Shown here piece by piece: positions 57,091 through 64,000 of a stretch of DNA of 64,000 bases. The translations under genes and the position numbers were made by a program. The notes under the pieces were generated by a model, which was given only the letters and a program-made list of their open reading frames with translations, was not told the DNA's origin and did no database searches. Positions within the stretch are counted from its first letter, which is position 1. Each line of letters opens with the position of its first letter. Origin of the DNA: Marinobacterium sp. LSUCC0821 (GTDB lineage: Bacteria; Pseudomonadota; Gammaproteobacteria; Pseudomonadales; Balneatricaceae); NCBI RefSeq assembly GCF_012848475.1, contig NZ_CP051666.1:767501-831500 (forward strand), given 5' to 3'.

Positions 57091-58023
57091 ATGGATCAGC
57101 GACTACCCATCGATCAAAAAGCATCCTTACTGATGCTGTTGCTATGCTCTGTCTGGGCGATGCAGCAGGTACTGCTTAAAGCGACCACTCCTGATTTTTC
57201 ACCTACTCTACAGCTCGCCTTACGCTCTGGTATCGGCGGCGCTTTAGTGATGCTCTTTGTACTTCTCAGAGGCCAGCGTTTTGATCTCAAAAACGGCACG
57301 CTTTTACCTGGCTTAGCGGCAGGCTTCCTATTTAGCTTTGAGTTCTTCCTAGTCTCGATTAGCGTTCAGCTCACCAGTGCCGCCCACCTCGTAGTGTTCC
57401 TATACACGGCGCCTATCTTTGCGGCACTTGGACTTGCCTACTTCATTCCAAATGAGCGACTCAAGAAACTACAATGGTTTGGCATAGCTCTCGCTTTTGT
57501 TGGCATTGCGATCGCTTTTGGCGGCGGGGCCGATCAAAAGAGTATGAGTAATATTATTCTCGGTGATCTATTAGCTCTCCTTGCTGGTGCAAGCTGGGGT
57601 GCAACCACAGTTGTAGTGCGGGCTACAAAATTGAGTCAGGCACCTGCAACTCAGACACTTCTCTACCAGCTCATCGCCTGTTTTGTATTACTGCTGGGTG
57701 TGGCATGGATCACAGGAGATATGCGATTCAACCCGACACCGCTTGTTTTAGGCAGCCTCTTTTTCCAGGCTGTCATCGTCTCATTTATCAGCTTTCTCGT
57801 CTGGTTTTGGCTGCTAAAAACCTACCTTGCATCGCGTCTTGGCGTCTTCTCATTCCTAACACCGCTATTGGGTGTAGTGTTAAGCTCTGTCCTATTAGAT
57901 GAGCAGATTAGCGAACGATTTATCGGTGGCGCACTCTTGGTGGTATCAGGCATTACCCTAGTCAGTGCACACAGTTTTATCATTCAGCTAGTACAAGGCT
58001 CGAAAAAAGAAGCTGAGGGTTAA
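57091..58023 (+). CDS. EamA family (DMT) transporter
   Basis: A 310-residue inner-membrane transporter with ten helices in two EamA repeats (about 15-145 and 155-295). It shows VFLYTAPIFAALGLAYF at the end of the first repeat and SFLTPLLGVVLSSVLLDEQ at the end of the second. Substrate unknown; family members export amino acids or metabolites. Start with GAGG upstream of the ATG. The thioesterase gene follows after one base, so they are coupled. Confidence 0.88.
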   Translation: MDQRLPIDQKASLLMLLLCSVWAMQQVLLKATTPDFSPTLQLALRSGIGGALVMLFVLLRGQRFDLKNGTLLPGLAAGFLFSFEFFLVSISVQLTSAAHLVVFLYTAPIFAALGLAYFIPNERLKKLQWFGIALAFVGIAIAFGGGADQKSMSNIILGDLLALLAGASWGATTVVVRATKLSQAPATQTLLYQLIACFVLLLGVAWITGDMRFNPTPLVLGSLFFQAVIVSFISFLVWFWLLKTYLASRLGVFSFLTPLLGVVLSSVLLDEQISERFIGGALLVVSGITLVSAHSFIIQLVQGSKKEAEG

Positions 58024-58024
58024 T

Positions 58025-58480
58025 ATGCAGATCGCCATTCAAGACCTATACCCTGAAAGCCATAGTCACTGTTTCGGCTGTGGGCGCTCAAACCAAGATG
58101 GCTGGCACCTGAAGAGTTATTTAGCCGGTGATAAAACACTCGCGCACTTCACGCCAAAACCTCAATACACTGGCGGTGTTCCTGGACATCTATACGGCGG
58201 CGCAGTTGCCTCCCTACTCGATTGCCACGGTACAGCCTCTGCTGCTGCATTTAGGTATCTTCAAAACCACTCTGATTTAACCGACAGCTCAAAGATCCAA
58301 CGCCACATCACTGCCCAACTCAATGTTAAATATATCGCCCCAACACCGATGGATGTGGAGTTAACGATAGCTGGCGAGCTGATTTCAATTGAGGGTCGTA
58401 AGGTTAAGGTGTTATTAACGCTAAGTGCAGGCGATAAGCTCTGTGCTGAGGCGGAGATGTTGGCGGTTGGGGTTGATTGA
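58025..58480 (+). CDS. PaaI-type hotdog-fold thioesterase
   Basis: A 151-residue hotdog-fold protein, likely an acyl-CoA thioesterase. It has the start CFGCGRSNQDGWHLKS, a segment often seen in this subgroup, then GHLYGGAVASLLDCHGTASAAA with the catalytic region, and the strand LNVKYIAPTPMDVELTIAGEL. Substrate is not known. It begins one base after the transporter gene and is the last gene before a 508-base non-coding stretch. Confidence 0.85.
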   Translation: MQIAIQDLYPESHSHCFGCGRSNQDGWHLKSYLAGDKTLAHFTPKPQYTGGVPGHLYGGAVASLLDCHGTASAAAFRYLQNHSDLTDSSKIQRHITAQLNVKYIAPTPMDVELTIAGELISIEGRKVKVLLTLSAGDKLCAEAEMLAVGVD

Positions 58481-58988
58481 TTGTTGGTGCCATTCAATGT
58501 TGTGGCGATCTTTTCTTTAATAGCTTGGTCAAAAGGCAGATCAAAATCTTAAAAGCTTCGCTTCGCCATTCAGGCTAGCTCCTACCCTCGATCGGACGTG
58601 GACGATTGGCACGAGATTCGAATTAGGCACCCTGATTCCCCGTCCGACTGAGAACGAGCACGGTGCTATTTTTCGATTAAAAGCTTGTCAGGCTGAGGCC
58701 ATGGACGGCCGAAGAGCACAACGGAGGCAGGAAGCCGACTTAATGCCATGGATGGCATGTATTCCGTTAATGCAGGAGCAATTAACGGTTTGTGCGGTCC
58801 TGATAAGCTTCAGAAAAAGAGTATCGCGCGCAGTGTGCCGAAGGCCGAAGGAGCGGGGTGTCCTTTTGCTTACTTTTCCGACAAGGGAAAAGTAAGGCTG
58901 GCCGACGCCAGTCGGGGAGAACTGTTTTTGATCTTAAAAAAAGGCGCCAAACCAAGCCTGACACCTTTTAAAAACGATCACTAATGGA
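58481..58988. other. Non-coding stretch with inverted repeats
   Basis: No credible gene. It has repeated CCATGGA(C/T)GGC motifs (58699 and 58748), an 11-bp inverted repeat CTTACTTTTCC / GGAAAAGTAAG (58869-58896), and a CTGGC/GCCAG hairpin next to it. Sequences like this, with GCTTACTTTTCC arms, recur in intergenic regions of many gammaproteobacteria. Open frames through it are not supported by ribosome sites. Confidence 0.5.
58935..58970 (-). terminator. Terminator of the fba operon
   Basis: On the minus strand AAAAGGTGT pairs with GCGCCTTTT through wobbles around a 14-base loop, followed by TTTTTTTAAG. It lies 19 bases beyond the fba stop. Confidence 0.65.
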
Positions 58989-60023
58989 TTAATAGCGTCC
59001 CGCCATATCATCCATGCTAATCGGTTTGATCTTGCTTGCCATACCGGCACAGCCGAAGGCATCGAAGCGGTCTTTAACGATTCCGGCAGCAGCCTCTCGG
59101 GCTGCGATTAGGAATTTGCGTGGGTCAAATTCGCTGGTATTTTCTGCCATCATACGACGCATTGCACCGGTCATCGCTAGACGAATGTCAGTATCAATAT
59201 TGACCTTACGCACACCATTGGCGATACCTTTAACGATCTCCTCGACGGGCACACCGTAGGTCGGTTTCAGCTCACCACCAAACTCACGAATAATCGCAAG
59301 CCACTCTTGTGGCACTGATGATGAGCCGTGCATTACAAGGTGGGTATTTGGAATCGCTTTATGGATCTCGGCGATACGATCAATCGCTAGAATATCGCCT
59401 GTGGGTGGACGGCTAAATTTGTAAGCACCGTGGCTAGTACCAATGGCAATGGCTAGCGCGTCTACGCCCGTCTTAGCAACAAAGTCTTTCGCCTCTGTAG
59501 GGTCAGTCAGCATCTGGTCGTGGCTAAGTTTACCAACAGCACCTACACCATCCTCTTCACCCGCTTCACCTGTCTCTAGAGAGCCCAAACAGCCAAGCTC
59601 ACCTTCAACCGACACACCAACCACATGCGCCATTTCACAGACCTGACGGGTTACATCTACGTTATATTCGTAACTTGCTGGTGTTTTACCATCGCTCATC
59701 AACGAGCCATCCATCATGACACTTGAGAAGCCTGAACGGATCGACTGCTGACACTGTGCTGGTGAGGCGCCATGATCCTGATGCAGCACAACTGGCAAGT
59801 TCGGATGCGCTTCGATAGCTGCAAGCACTAGGTGGCGAAGATACTGCTCACCTGCGTACTTACGAGCACCAGCAGATGCTTGCAGAATAACTGGGCTATC
59901 CATCGATTCTGCAGCCTGCATTATTGCCTGTACTTGCTCTAGGTTGTTGACGTTAAATGCTGGTACCCCGTAGCTGTGTTCAGCTGCGTGATCGAGTACC
60001 TGTCGAAGTGATACAAGTGCCAT
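58989..60023 (-). CDS. fba: Fructose-bisphosphate aldolase, class II (Calvin-cycle type)
   Basis: Zinc enzyme that joins or splits fructose 1,6-bisphosphate and, in the Calvin cycle, also forms sedoheptulose bisphosphate. The 344-residue product has HQDHG with metal ligands near His81-His84, IGTSHGAYK near 200 and [10 protein letters not shown] near 235. The start [24 protein letters not shown] fits the CbbA-type class IIB aldolases. Last gene of the leftward operon; a hairpin follows. Confidence 0.94.
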   Translation of the reverse strand: MALVSLRQVLDHAAEHSYGVPAFNVNNLEQVQAIMQAAESMDSPVILQASAGARKYAGEQYLRHLVLAAIEAHPNLPVVLHQDHGASPAQCQQSIRSGFSSVMMDGSLMSDGKTPASYEYNVDVTRQVCEMAHVVGVSVEGELGCLGSLETGEAGEEDGVGAVGKLSHDQMLTDPTEAKDFVAKTGVDALAIAIGTSHGAYKFSRPPTGDILAIDRIAEIHKAIPNTHLVMHGSSSVPQEWLAIIREFGGELKPTYGVPVEEIVKGIANGVRKVNIDTDIRLAMTGAMRRMMAENTSEFDPRKFLIAAREAAAGIVKDRFDAFGCAGMASKIKPISMDDMAGRY

Positions 60024-60073
60024 CGTTGGCCTCCATTATTTTGAAAATTCGCTTAGAGCCCTAATCCCTCTGT

Positions 60074-60766
60074 TTAAGATGCGAGGGATAGGCGCTCTGA
60101 TAGTTCATTAAAATTACGTATAACCTGGTCTGGGTAGCAGCTCTCAACTGACTCACCCTGGTTGTATCCATATGAGACCAGCCAAACACTCATATCAGCA
60201 TTTCTTGCAGTCGCAGCATCTAGGGCTGAATCGCCCACATAGAGTGTCTCTTCAGGACCAATTTCAAACTGATACATACAGTCCCGTACTGAAGTAGGGT
60301 CTGGTTTTTTAACGGGGAAGCTGTCACCGCCTACAACGATTTCAAAATAGTTGGCAATTCCCATCACATCTAAGATTTTGCGAACTGAGTGGCTCTTTTT
60401 GTTGGTCACTACCGCGAGTCTAATCCCACTAGCCTTTAGCCCCTTGAGAGTACTTTTCACTCCCGGGTAGAGCTTACAGGCCGTAGCACAATGCTTTTGA
60501 TAGTGGCTCTCATAGAGCTCAAGTGCCTCAACCAGTAGATGGCTACCATCCAGCTCCGTTTCTGGAATAGGACTCACCTCTGCTAGCGCTTTAAGAAGCA
60601 GCGGTCGCATGCCACGGCCAAACCAAGTCTGTACCTGCGCCTCACTCACCTCAGGGTAATTAAGGCTGCGCAGTGTATCGTTCACTGCGCGGGTTACCTC
60701 TGTTACGGTATCAACGAGGGTGCCATCAAGATCAAAGAGAATTCCACGCCACTGCTTATGTAACAC
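60074..60766 (-). CDS. gph: Phosphoglycolate phosphatase-like HAD hydrolase
   Basis: HAD-superfamily phosphatase of 230 residues, likely acting on 2-phosphoglycolate, which RuBisCO makes with oxygen. It has the nucleophile motif DLDGT with Asp12 and Asp14, motif II in VVTNKKSH, and motif III in KKPDP then VGDSALD. The helical cap lies between motifs I and II. As the fourth gene of the operon, between tkt and fba, it fits CbbZ. Some HAD enzymes of this size have other substrates. Confidence 0.86.
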   Translation of the reverse strand: MLHKQWRGILFDLDGTLVDTVTEVTRAVNDTLRSLNYPEVSEAQVQTWFGRGMRPLLLKALAEVSPIPETELDGSHLLVEALELYESHYQKHCATACKLYPGVKSTLKGLKASGIRLAVVTNKKSHSVRKILDVMGIANYFEIVVGGDSFPVKKPDPTSVRDCMYQFEIGPEETLYVGDSALDAATARNADMSVWLVSYGYNQGESVESCYPDQVIRNFNELSERLSLAS

Positions 60767-60793
60767 CCTAGGCTCCTAAAGTACGGCCAAGTT

Positions 60794-62812
60794 TTAAACG
60801 CGCGCTCTAACAGCGTCGGCTACCGCCTCTACCGTAATGCCAAAGTGCTTATAGAGCACTGGGGCTGGAGCTGAGTCGCCAAAGGTATCGATACCCACTA
60901 CTGCACCCTTACGGCCAACGTACTTACGCCAGAAATCAGTATGTGCGGCTTCGACAGCCACAGCTGGAATATCAGAAGGGATCACACTCTCCTGATATGC
61001 ATCTGACTGACGATCGAAGATATTGGTACAAGGCATTGAAATCACACGGGTTGCGATACCTTCAGACGCAAGCTGTTTTTGAGCTTCTAGTGCTAGCTGC
61101 ACCTCAGAACCGGTACCGATGATGATCGCCTTTGGAGTATCAGCATCCGAAAGGATGTAGCCCCCTTTACGTACTTTTTCAGCATCAGCAGGATTAGTTA
61201 GCAGTTGCGGCATACCCTGACGAGAGAGTGCCATCGCGGTTGGACCATCCTGTCGCTCAACAGCACTAGCCCAAGCGACAGCGGTCTCTAACCCATCGGC
61301 CGGACGCCACATATCCAAACCTGGAATAATACGCAGGCTTGGTACATGTTCGATACTCTGGTGAGTTGGGCCATCTTCGCCCAGTCCGATTGAGTCATGA
61401 GTAAAGACATGAATCACACGCTGGTGCATCAGTGCTGCCATACGAATAGCATTACGGCTGTAGTCACTGAATGTGAGGAAGGTACCGCCATAAGGGATGT
61501 AGCCGCCATGCAGGGCAACACCATTCATAATTGCAGCCATACCGAACTCGCGCACACCGTAGGATAGATGGTTACCCCACTTATCTCGGCCAGCTAAGGT
61601 ACAGCCTTTAAAGTTTGTTAGGTTAGAACCAGTTAGATCGGCACTACCGCCAAAGAACTCTGGCACCAGCGGCGCAATCGCATCCAAGGCGTTCTGACTA
61701 GCCTTACGTGTCGCTACAGGTGAATCATTTGCGGCAATAGCAGCAAACACATCGGCAATTTTAGCTTGGTAGTCACTGCTAAGATCACCGCTCATGCGAC
61801 GCGTAAACTCATCCGCCTTTTGTGGGTAGGCTGCCGCATAATCTTCAAAACGTTTAAACCAGCAGGACTCTGCAGCAGCGCCTGATTCACGGCAATCCCA
61901 AGCAGCCATAACCTCTGTTGGAATTTCAAATGGAGCGTGTGGCCAATTAAGCGCATCACGGGTAGCTGCGATCTCATCAGCACCAAGTGCAGCACCGTGA
62001 ACATCGTGCGTACCCGCCTTGTTTGGCGAACCCATACCGATCACCGTCTTAGTACAGATAAGTGTCGGTTTACCATTATCAGTAGCACCCTGAGCTTTAG
62101 CCGCCCTAATAGCTGCATCAACGGCAGCAGCATCATGGCCATCAACGTTGCGAATAACATTCCAGCCATAGGCTTCAAAACGAGCTGGCGTATCATCCGC
62201 AAACCAACCCTGAACATGGCCATCAATCGAGATACCGTTGTCATCATAGATCGCGACCAGCTTAGACAGACGCAAGGTACCTGCTAGCGAACATGCCTCA
62301 TGGCTAATGCCCTCCATCATGCAGCCATCACCCAAGAAACAGTAGGTGAAGTGGTCAACAATCTTATGGCCTGCTTCATTAAACTCAGATGCCAGCATCT
62401 TCTCAGCTAGCGCAAAACCCACAGCGTTGGTGATACCCTGCCCTAGCGGACCAGTGGTCGTCTCAACACCAGCAGTGACACCCACCTCTGGGTGACCCGG
62501 GGTCTTGCTGTGAAGCTGGCGGAAGTTCTTTAGCTCTTCAATGGGTAGGTCATAACCGGTTAGGTGTAGGAGCGAGTAGATCAACATAGATCCGTGGCCG
62601 TTTGATAGTACAAAGCGGTCACGGTCTGCCCAGTTGGGGTTGTTTGGGTTGTGCTTCAGATGGCGACTCCAGAGAACCTCTGCAATCTCTGCCATACCCA
62701 TAGGGGCACCAGGGTGACCCGATTTAGCGGCTTCTACTGCATCAATTGAGAGAAAGCGAATCGCATTCGCCATCAGGTTAGCCATGGTTGGGGTGGGTGC
62801 TGCCTTAGTCAC
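60794..62812 (-). CDS. tkt: Transketolase
   Basis: Thiamine diphosphate enzyme that moves two-carbon units between sugar phosphates in the Calvin and pentose phosphate cycles. The 672-residue product has the substrate/ThDP histidine segments near [17 protein letters not shown] and TPGHPE, the ThDP motif starting LGDGCMMEG, and the pyrimidine domain with [16 protein letters not shown]. The length is standard. It is the third gene in a leftward operon, 21 bases from the kinase gene and 27 bases from gph. Confidence 0.97.
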   Translation of the reverse strand: MTKAAPTPTMANLMANAIRFLSIDAVEAAKSGHPGAPMGMAEIAEVLWSRHLKHNPNNPNWADRDRFVLSNGHGSMLIYSLLHLTGYDLPIEELKNFRQLHSKTPGHPEVGVTAGVETTTGPLGQGITNAVGFALAEKMLASEFNEAGHKIVDHFTYCFLGDGCMMEGISHEACSLAGTLRLSKLVAIYDDNGISIDGHVQGWFADDTPARFEAYGWNVIRNVDGHDAAAVDAAIRAAKAQGATDNGKPTLICTKTVIGMGSPNKAGTHDVHGAALGADEIAATRDALNWPHAPFEIPTEVMAAWDCRESGAAAESCWFKRFEDYAAAYPQKADEFTRRMSGDLSSDYQAKIADVFAAIAANDSPVATRKASQNALDAIAPLVPEFFGGSADLTGSNLTNFKGCTLAGRDKWGNHLSYGVREFGMAAIMNGVALHGGYIPYGGTFLTFSDYSRNAIRMAALMHQRVIHVFTHDSIGLGEDGPTHQSIEHVPSLRIIPGLDMWRPADGLETAVAWASAVERQDGPTAMALSRQGMPQLLTNPADAEKVRKGGYILSDADTPKAIIIGTGSEVQLALEAQKQLASEGIATRVISMPCTNIFDRQSDAYQESVIPSDIPAVAVEAAHTDFWRKYVGRKGAVVGIDTFGDSAPAPVLYKHFGITVEAVADAVRARV

Positions 62813-62833
62813 TGCTGCGCTCCTTTAAATGAA

Positions 62834-63715
62834 TTAATTACCAAGGGCGCGCTGACGGCGCTCCATCATACGCCACACAAATGGCGTAAAGATTAGCTGC
62901 ATAGCAAGTTCCATTTTGCCGCCCGGTACCACAATAGTATTGGCACGTGACATAAAGCTGCCGCTGATCATGTTTAGTAGGTACTGGAAATCGATCCCTT
63001 TAGGATTTGCAAAACGGATAATCACCATACTCTCGTCTGCCGACGGGATATCGCGAGCGATAAACGGGTTTGAGGTATCGACCATCGGCACACGCTGGAA
63101 GTTAACGTGGGTGTGCTCAAACTGAGGGCAGATGTAGTGGATGTAGTCCGGCATACGACGAAGAATGGTATCGGTCACCGCCTCAGCACTGTAACCGCGC
63201 TGATTCTTATCGCGCCAGAGTTTCTGCGTCCACTCAAGGTTAATAACGGGTACTACACCAATACGTAGATCTGGGTATTGTGCGATGTTATTCGACTCGG
63301 TTTTCACCGCACCATGTAACCCCTCATAGAAAAGGATATCGGTGTCGTTTGGAATATCTTCCCAGGGAGTAAAAGTACCAGCCTGCTGGCCATAAGGCTC
63401 CGCCTCTTCATCATTGTGAAGGTAGAGACGCTTACGACCAGTACCGTTCTCGCTGTATGTCTTAAAGAGGTTCTCAAGATCATCAAAAAGGTTATTCTCT
63501 GGACCAAAGTGGCTAAGGTGCTTATTACCCTGCGCTTCCGCCTGCTCGAGTTGCTTCTTCATTTCGACACGGTCGTAACGGTGGAAACTATCCCCTTCAA
63601 CGATCGCTGCCTTTACATTTTCACGGCGAAAAATATTAGAGAAGGTACGCGTTACTGTTGATGTGCCCGCACCAGAGGAGCCGGTGATTGCAATAATTGG
63701 GTGACGTTCTGACAT
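62834..63715 (-). CDS. prk: Phosphoribulokinase
   Basis: Phosphorylates ribulose 5-phosphate to ribulose 1,5-bisphosphate, the RuBisCO substrate. The 293-residue product is the bacterial class I (octameric) type, with P-loop GSSGAGTST at 12-20, VEGDSFHRYDR with the catalytic Asp, and the YEGLHGAV segment near 130. Standing between fbp and tkt makes a Calvin-cycle role more likely than that of the isolated prkB homolog seen in many heterotrophs. Confidence 0.95.
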   Translation of the reverse strand: MSERHPIIAITGSSGAGTSTVTRTFSNIFRRENVKAAIVEGDSFHRYDRVEMKKQLEQAEAQGNKHLSHFGPENNLFDDLENLFKTYSENGTGRKRLYLHNDEEAEPYGQQAGTFTPWEDIPNDTDILFYEGLHGAVKTESNNIAQYPDLRIGVVPVINLEWTQKLWRDKNQRGYSAEAVTDTILRRMPDYIHYICPQFEHTHVNFQRVPMVDTSNPFIARDIPSADESMVIIRFANPKGIDFQYLLNMISGSFMSRANTIVVPGGKMELAMQLIFTPFVWRMMERRQRALGN

Positions 63716-63741
63716 TTCAAATCTCCAAATGGGTATAGGGC

Positions 63742-64000
63742 TTAGTCTCGGAAAAGACTACGCTCTGCAAAGAGTGGGATCTCTGAATCACGAGATTTCT
63801 GTGGCTCGGCGTGGTAGCGCTCAATGCGCTCAACTTCATTTTTAGAACCAAAAACCAAGCCAATGCGCTGATGCAAACCTGAGGGCTTCACATCAAGTAC
63901 CGGAACATGCCCAGTACTCGCGCGACCGCCCGCCTGCTCCATAATCATGCCTACCGGGTTTGCTTCGTAGAGTAGACGCAACTTGCCCGCTTTACTTGGA
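63742..64000 (-). CDS. fbp: Fructose-1,6-bisphosphatase class 1 (partial, 3' end)
   Basis: Only the C-terminal 85 residues are in the window; the gene continues past the right edge. It shows the class I signature [21 protein letters not shown] and the end [21 protein letters not shown], as in E. coli Fbp and Calvin-cycle CbbF. It hydrolyses fructose 1,6-bisphosphate. It is 26 bases upstream of prk in the same orientation, so probably leads this operon. An internal TTG looks like a start but the frame is open beyond it. Confidence 0.93.
   Translation of the reverse strand, partial: PSKAGKLRLLYEANPVGMIMEQAGGRASTGHVPVLDVKPSGLHQRIGLVFGSKNEVERIERYHAEPQKSRDSEIPLFAERSLFRD

Noticed and set aside
58701-58984. 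Overlapping open frames in the block before fba
   Set aside because: No ribosome sites, low-complexity products, and the DNA is repeat-like and contains the fba terminator.

Overview
The window looks like chromosome of a free-living, probably marine gammaproteobacterium, near Oceanospirillales/Pseudomonadales. I infer this from gene order (ate-infA next to clpA-clpS; nudJ-mnmA-hflD-purB), the about 530-residue type of isocitrate lyase, a PA3496-like small protein, and single copies of core genes with no phage, plasmid or transposase genes. A Calvin-cycle type gene set at the right edge suggests capacity for CO2 fixation or a reductive pentose phosphate route, but no RuBisCO gene is visible here.

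Layout. 1-17440 is core housekeeping: N-end-rule and proteolysis genes (ate, clpA, clpS), translation (infA, rluE), molybdopterin (moaE), tRNA modification (mnmA, trmJ), purine synthesis (purB), redox and repair (gor, xthA), stress (uspE), a two-cysteine ArsR-type regulator, azlCD, hisC and rarD. 17441-26566 holds a very large hybrid sensor kinase behind a sigma-54 promoter and flanked by about 250-bp direct repeats, htpG behind a heat-shock promoter, and a three-gene block bounded by two 36-bp palindromes. 26729-37960 holds roxA, aceA, a second sigma-54-driven hybrid protein that lacks an ATPase domain, an FAA hydrolase, rbgA-like ylqF, a long GAPDH and a cold-shock gene. aceA and the GAPDH gene share an identical 17-bp upstream element, suggesting common control of gluconeogenic/glyoxylate metabolism.

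38000-47542 is an accessory redox/aromatic-compound region: glyoxalase-like protein, extradiol dioxygenase, DoxX and divergent LysR regulator, GDT1-type cation transporter, an odd metallo-beta-lactamase-fold protein, a phenol/3-hydroxybenzoate-type flavin monooxygenase, an MFS transporter and a nitronate monooxygenase. 47686-51488 is a Fur-controlled ferric iron ABC importer. 51512-58480 mixes a YgjP metallopeptidase, a GGDEF/EAL protein, a YejK nucleoid protein, a cytochrome c, a candidate Fur-controlled small RNA, grxB, an EamA transporter and a thioesterase. 58989-64000 is a leftward fbp-prk-tkt-gph-fba operon.

Throughout, a short palindromic repeat (about 15 copies, mostly inverted pairs) sits in gaps at the 3' ends of genes. 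The most interesting points are the sigma-54 hybrid-sensor pair, the Fur-box/terminator small RNA candidate near 56134-56275, and the shared aceA/gap operator.
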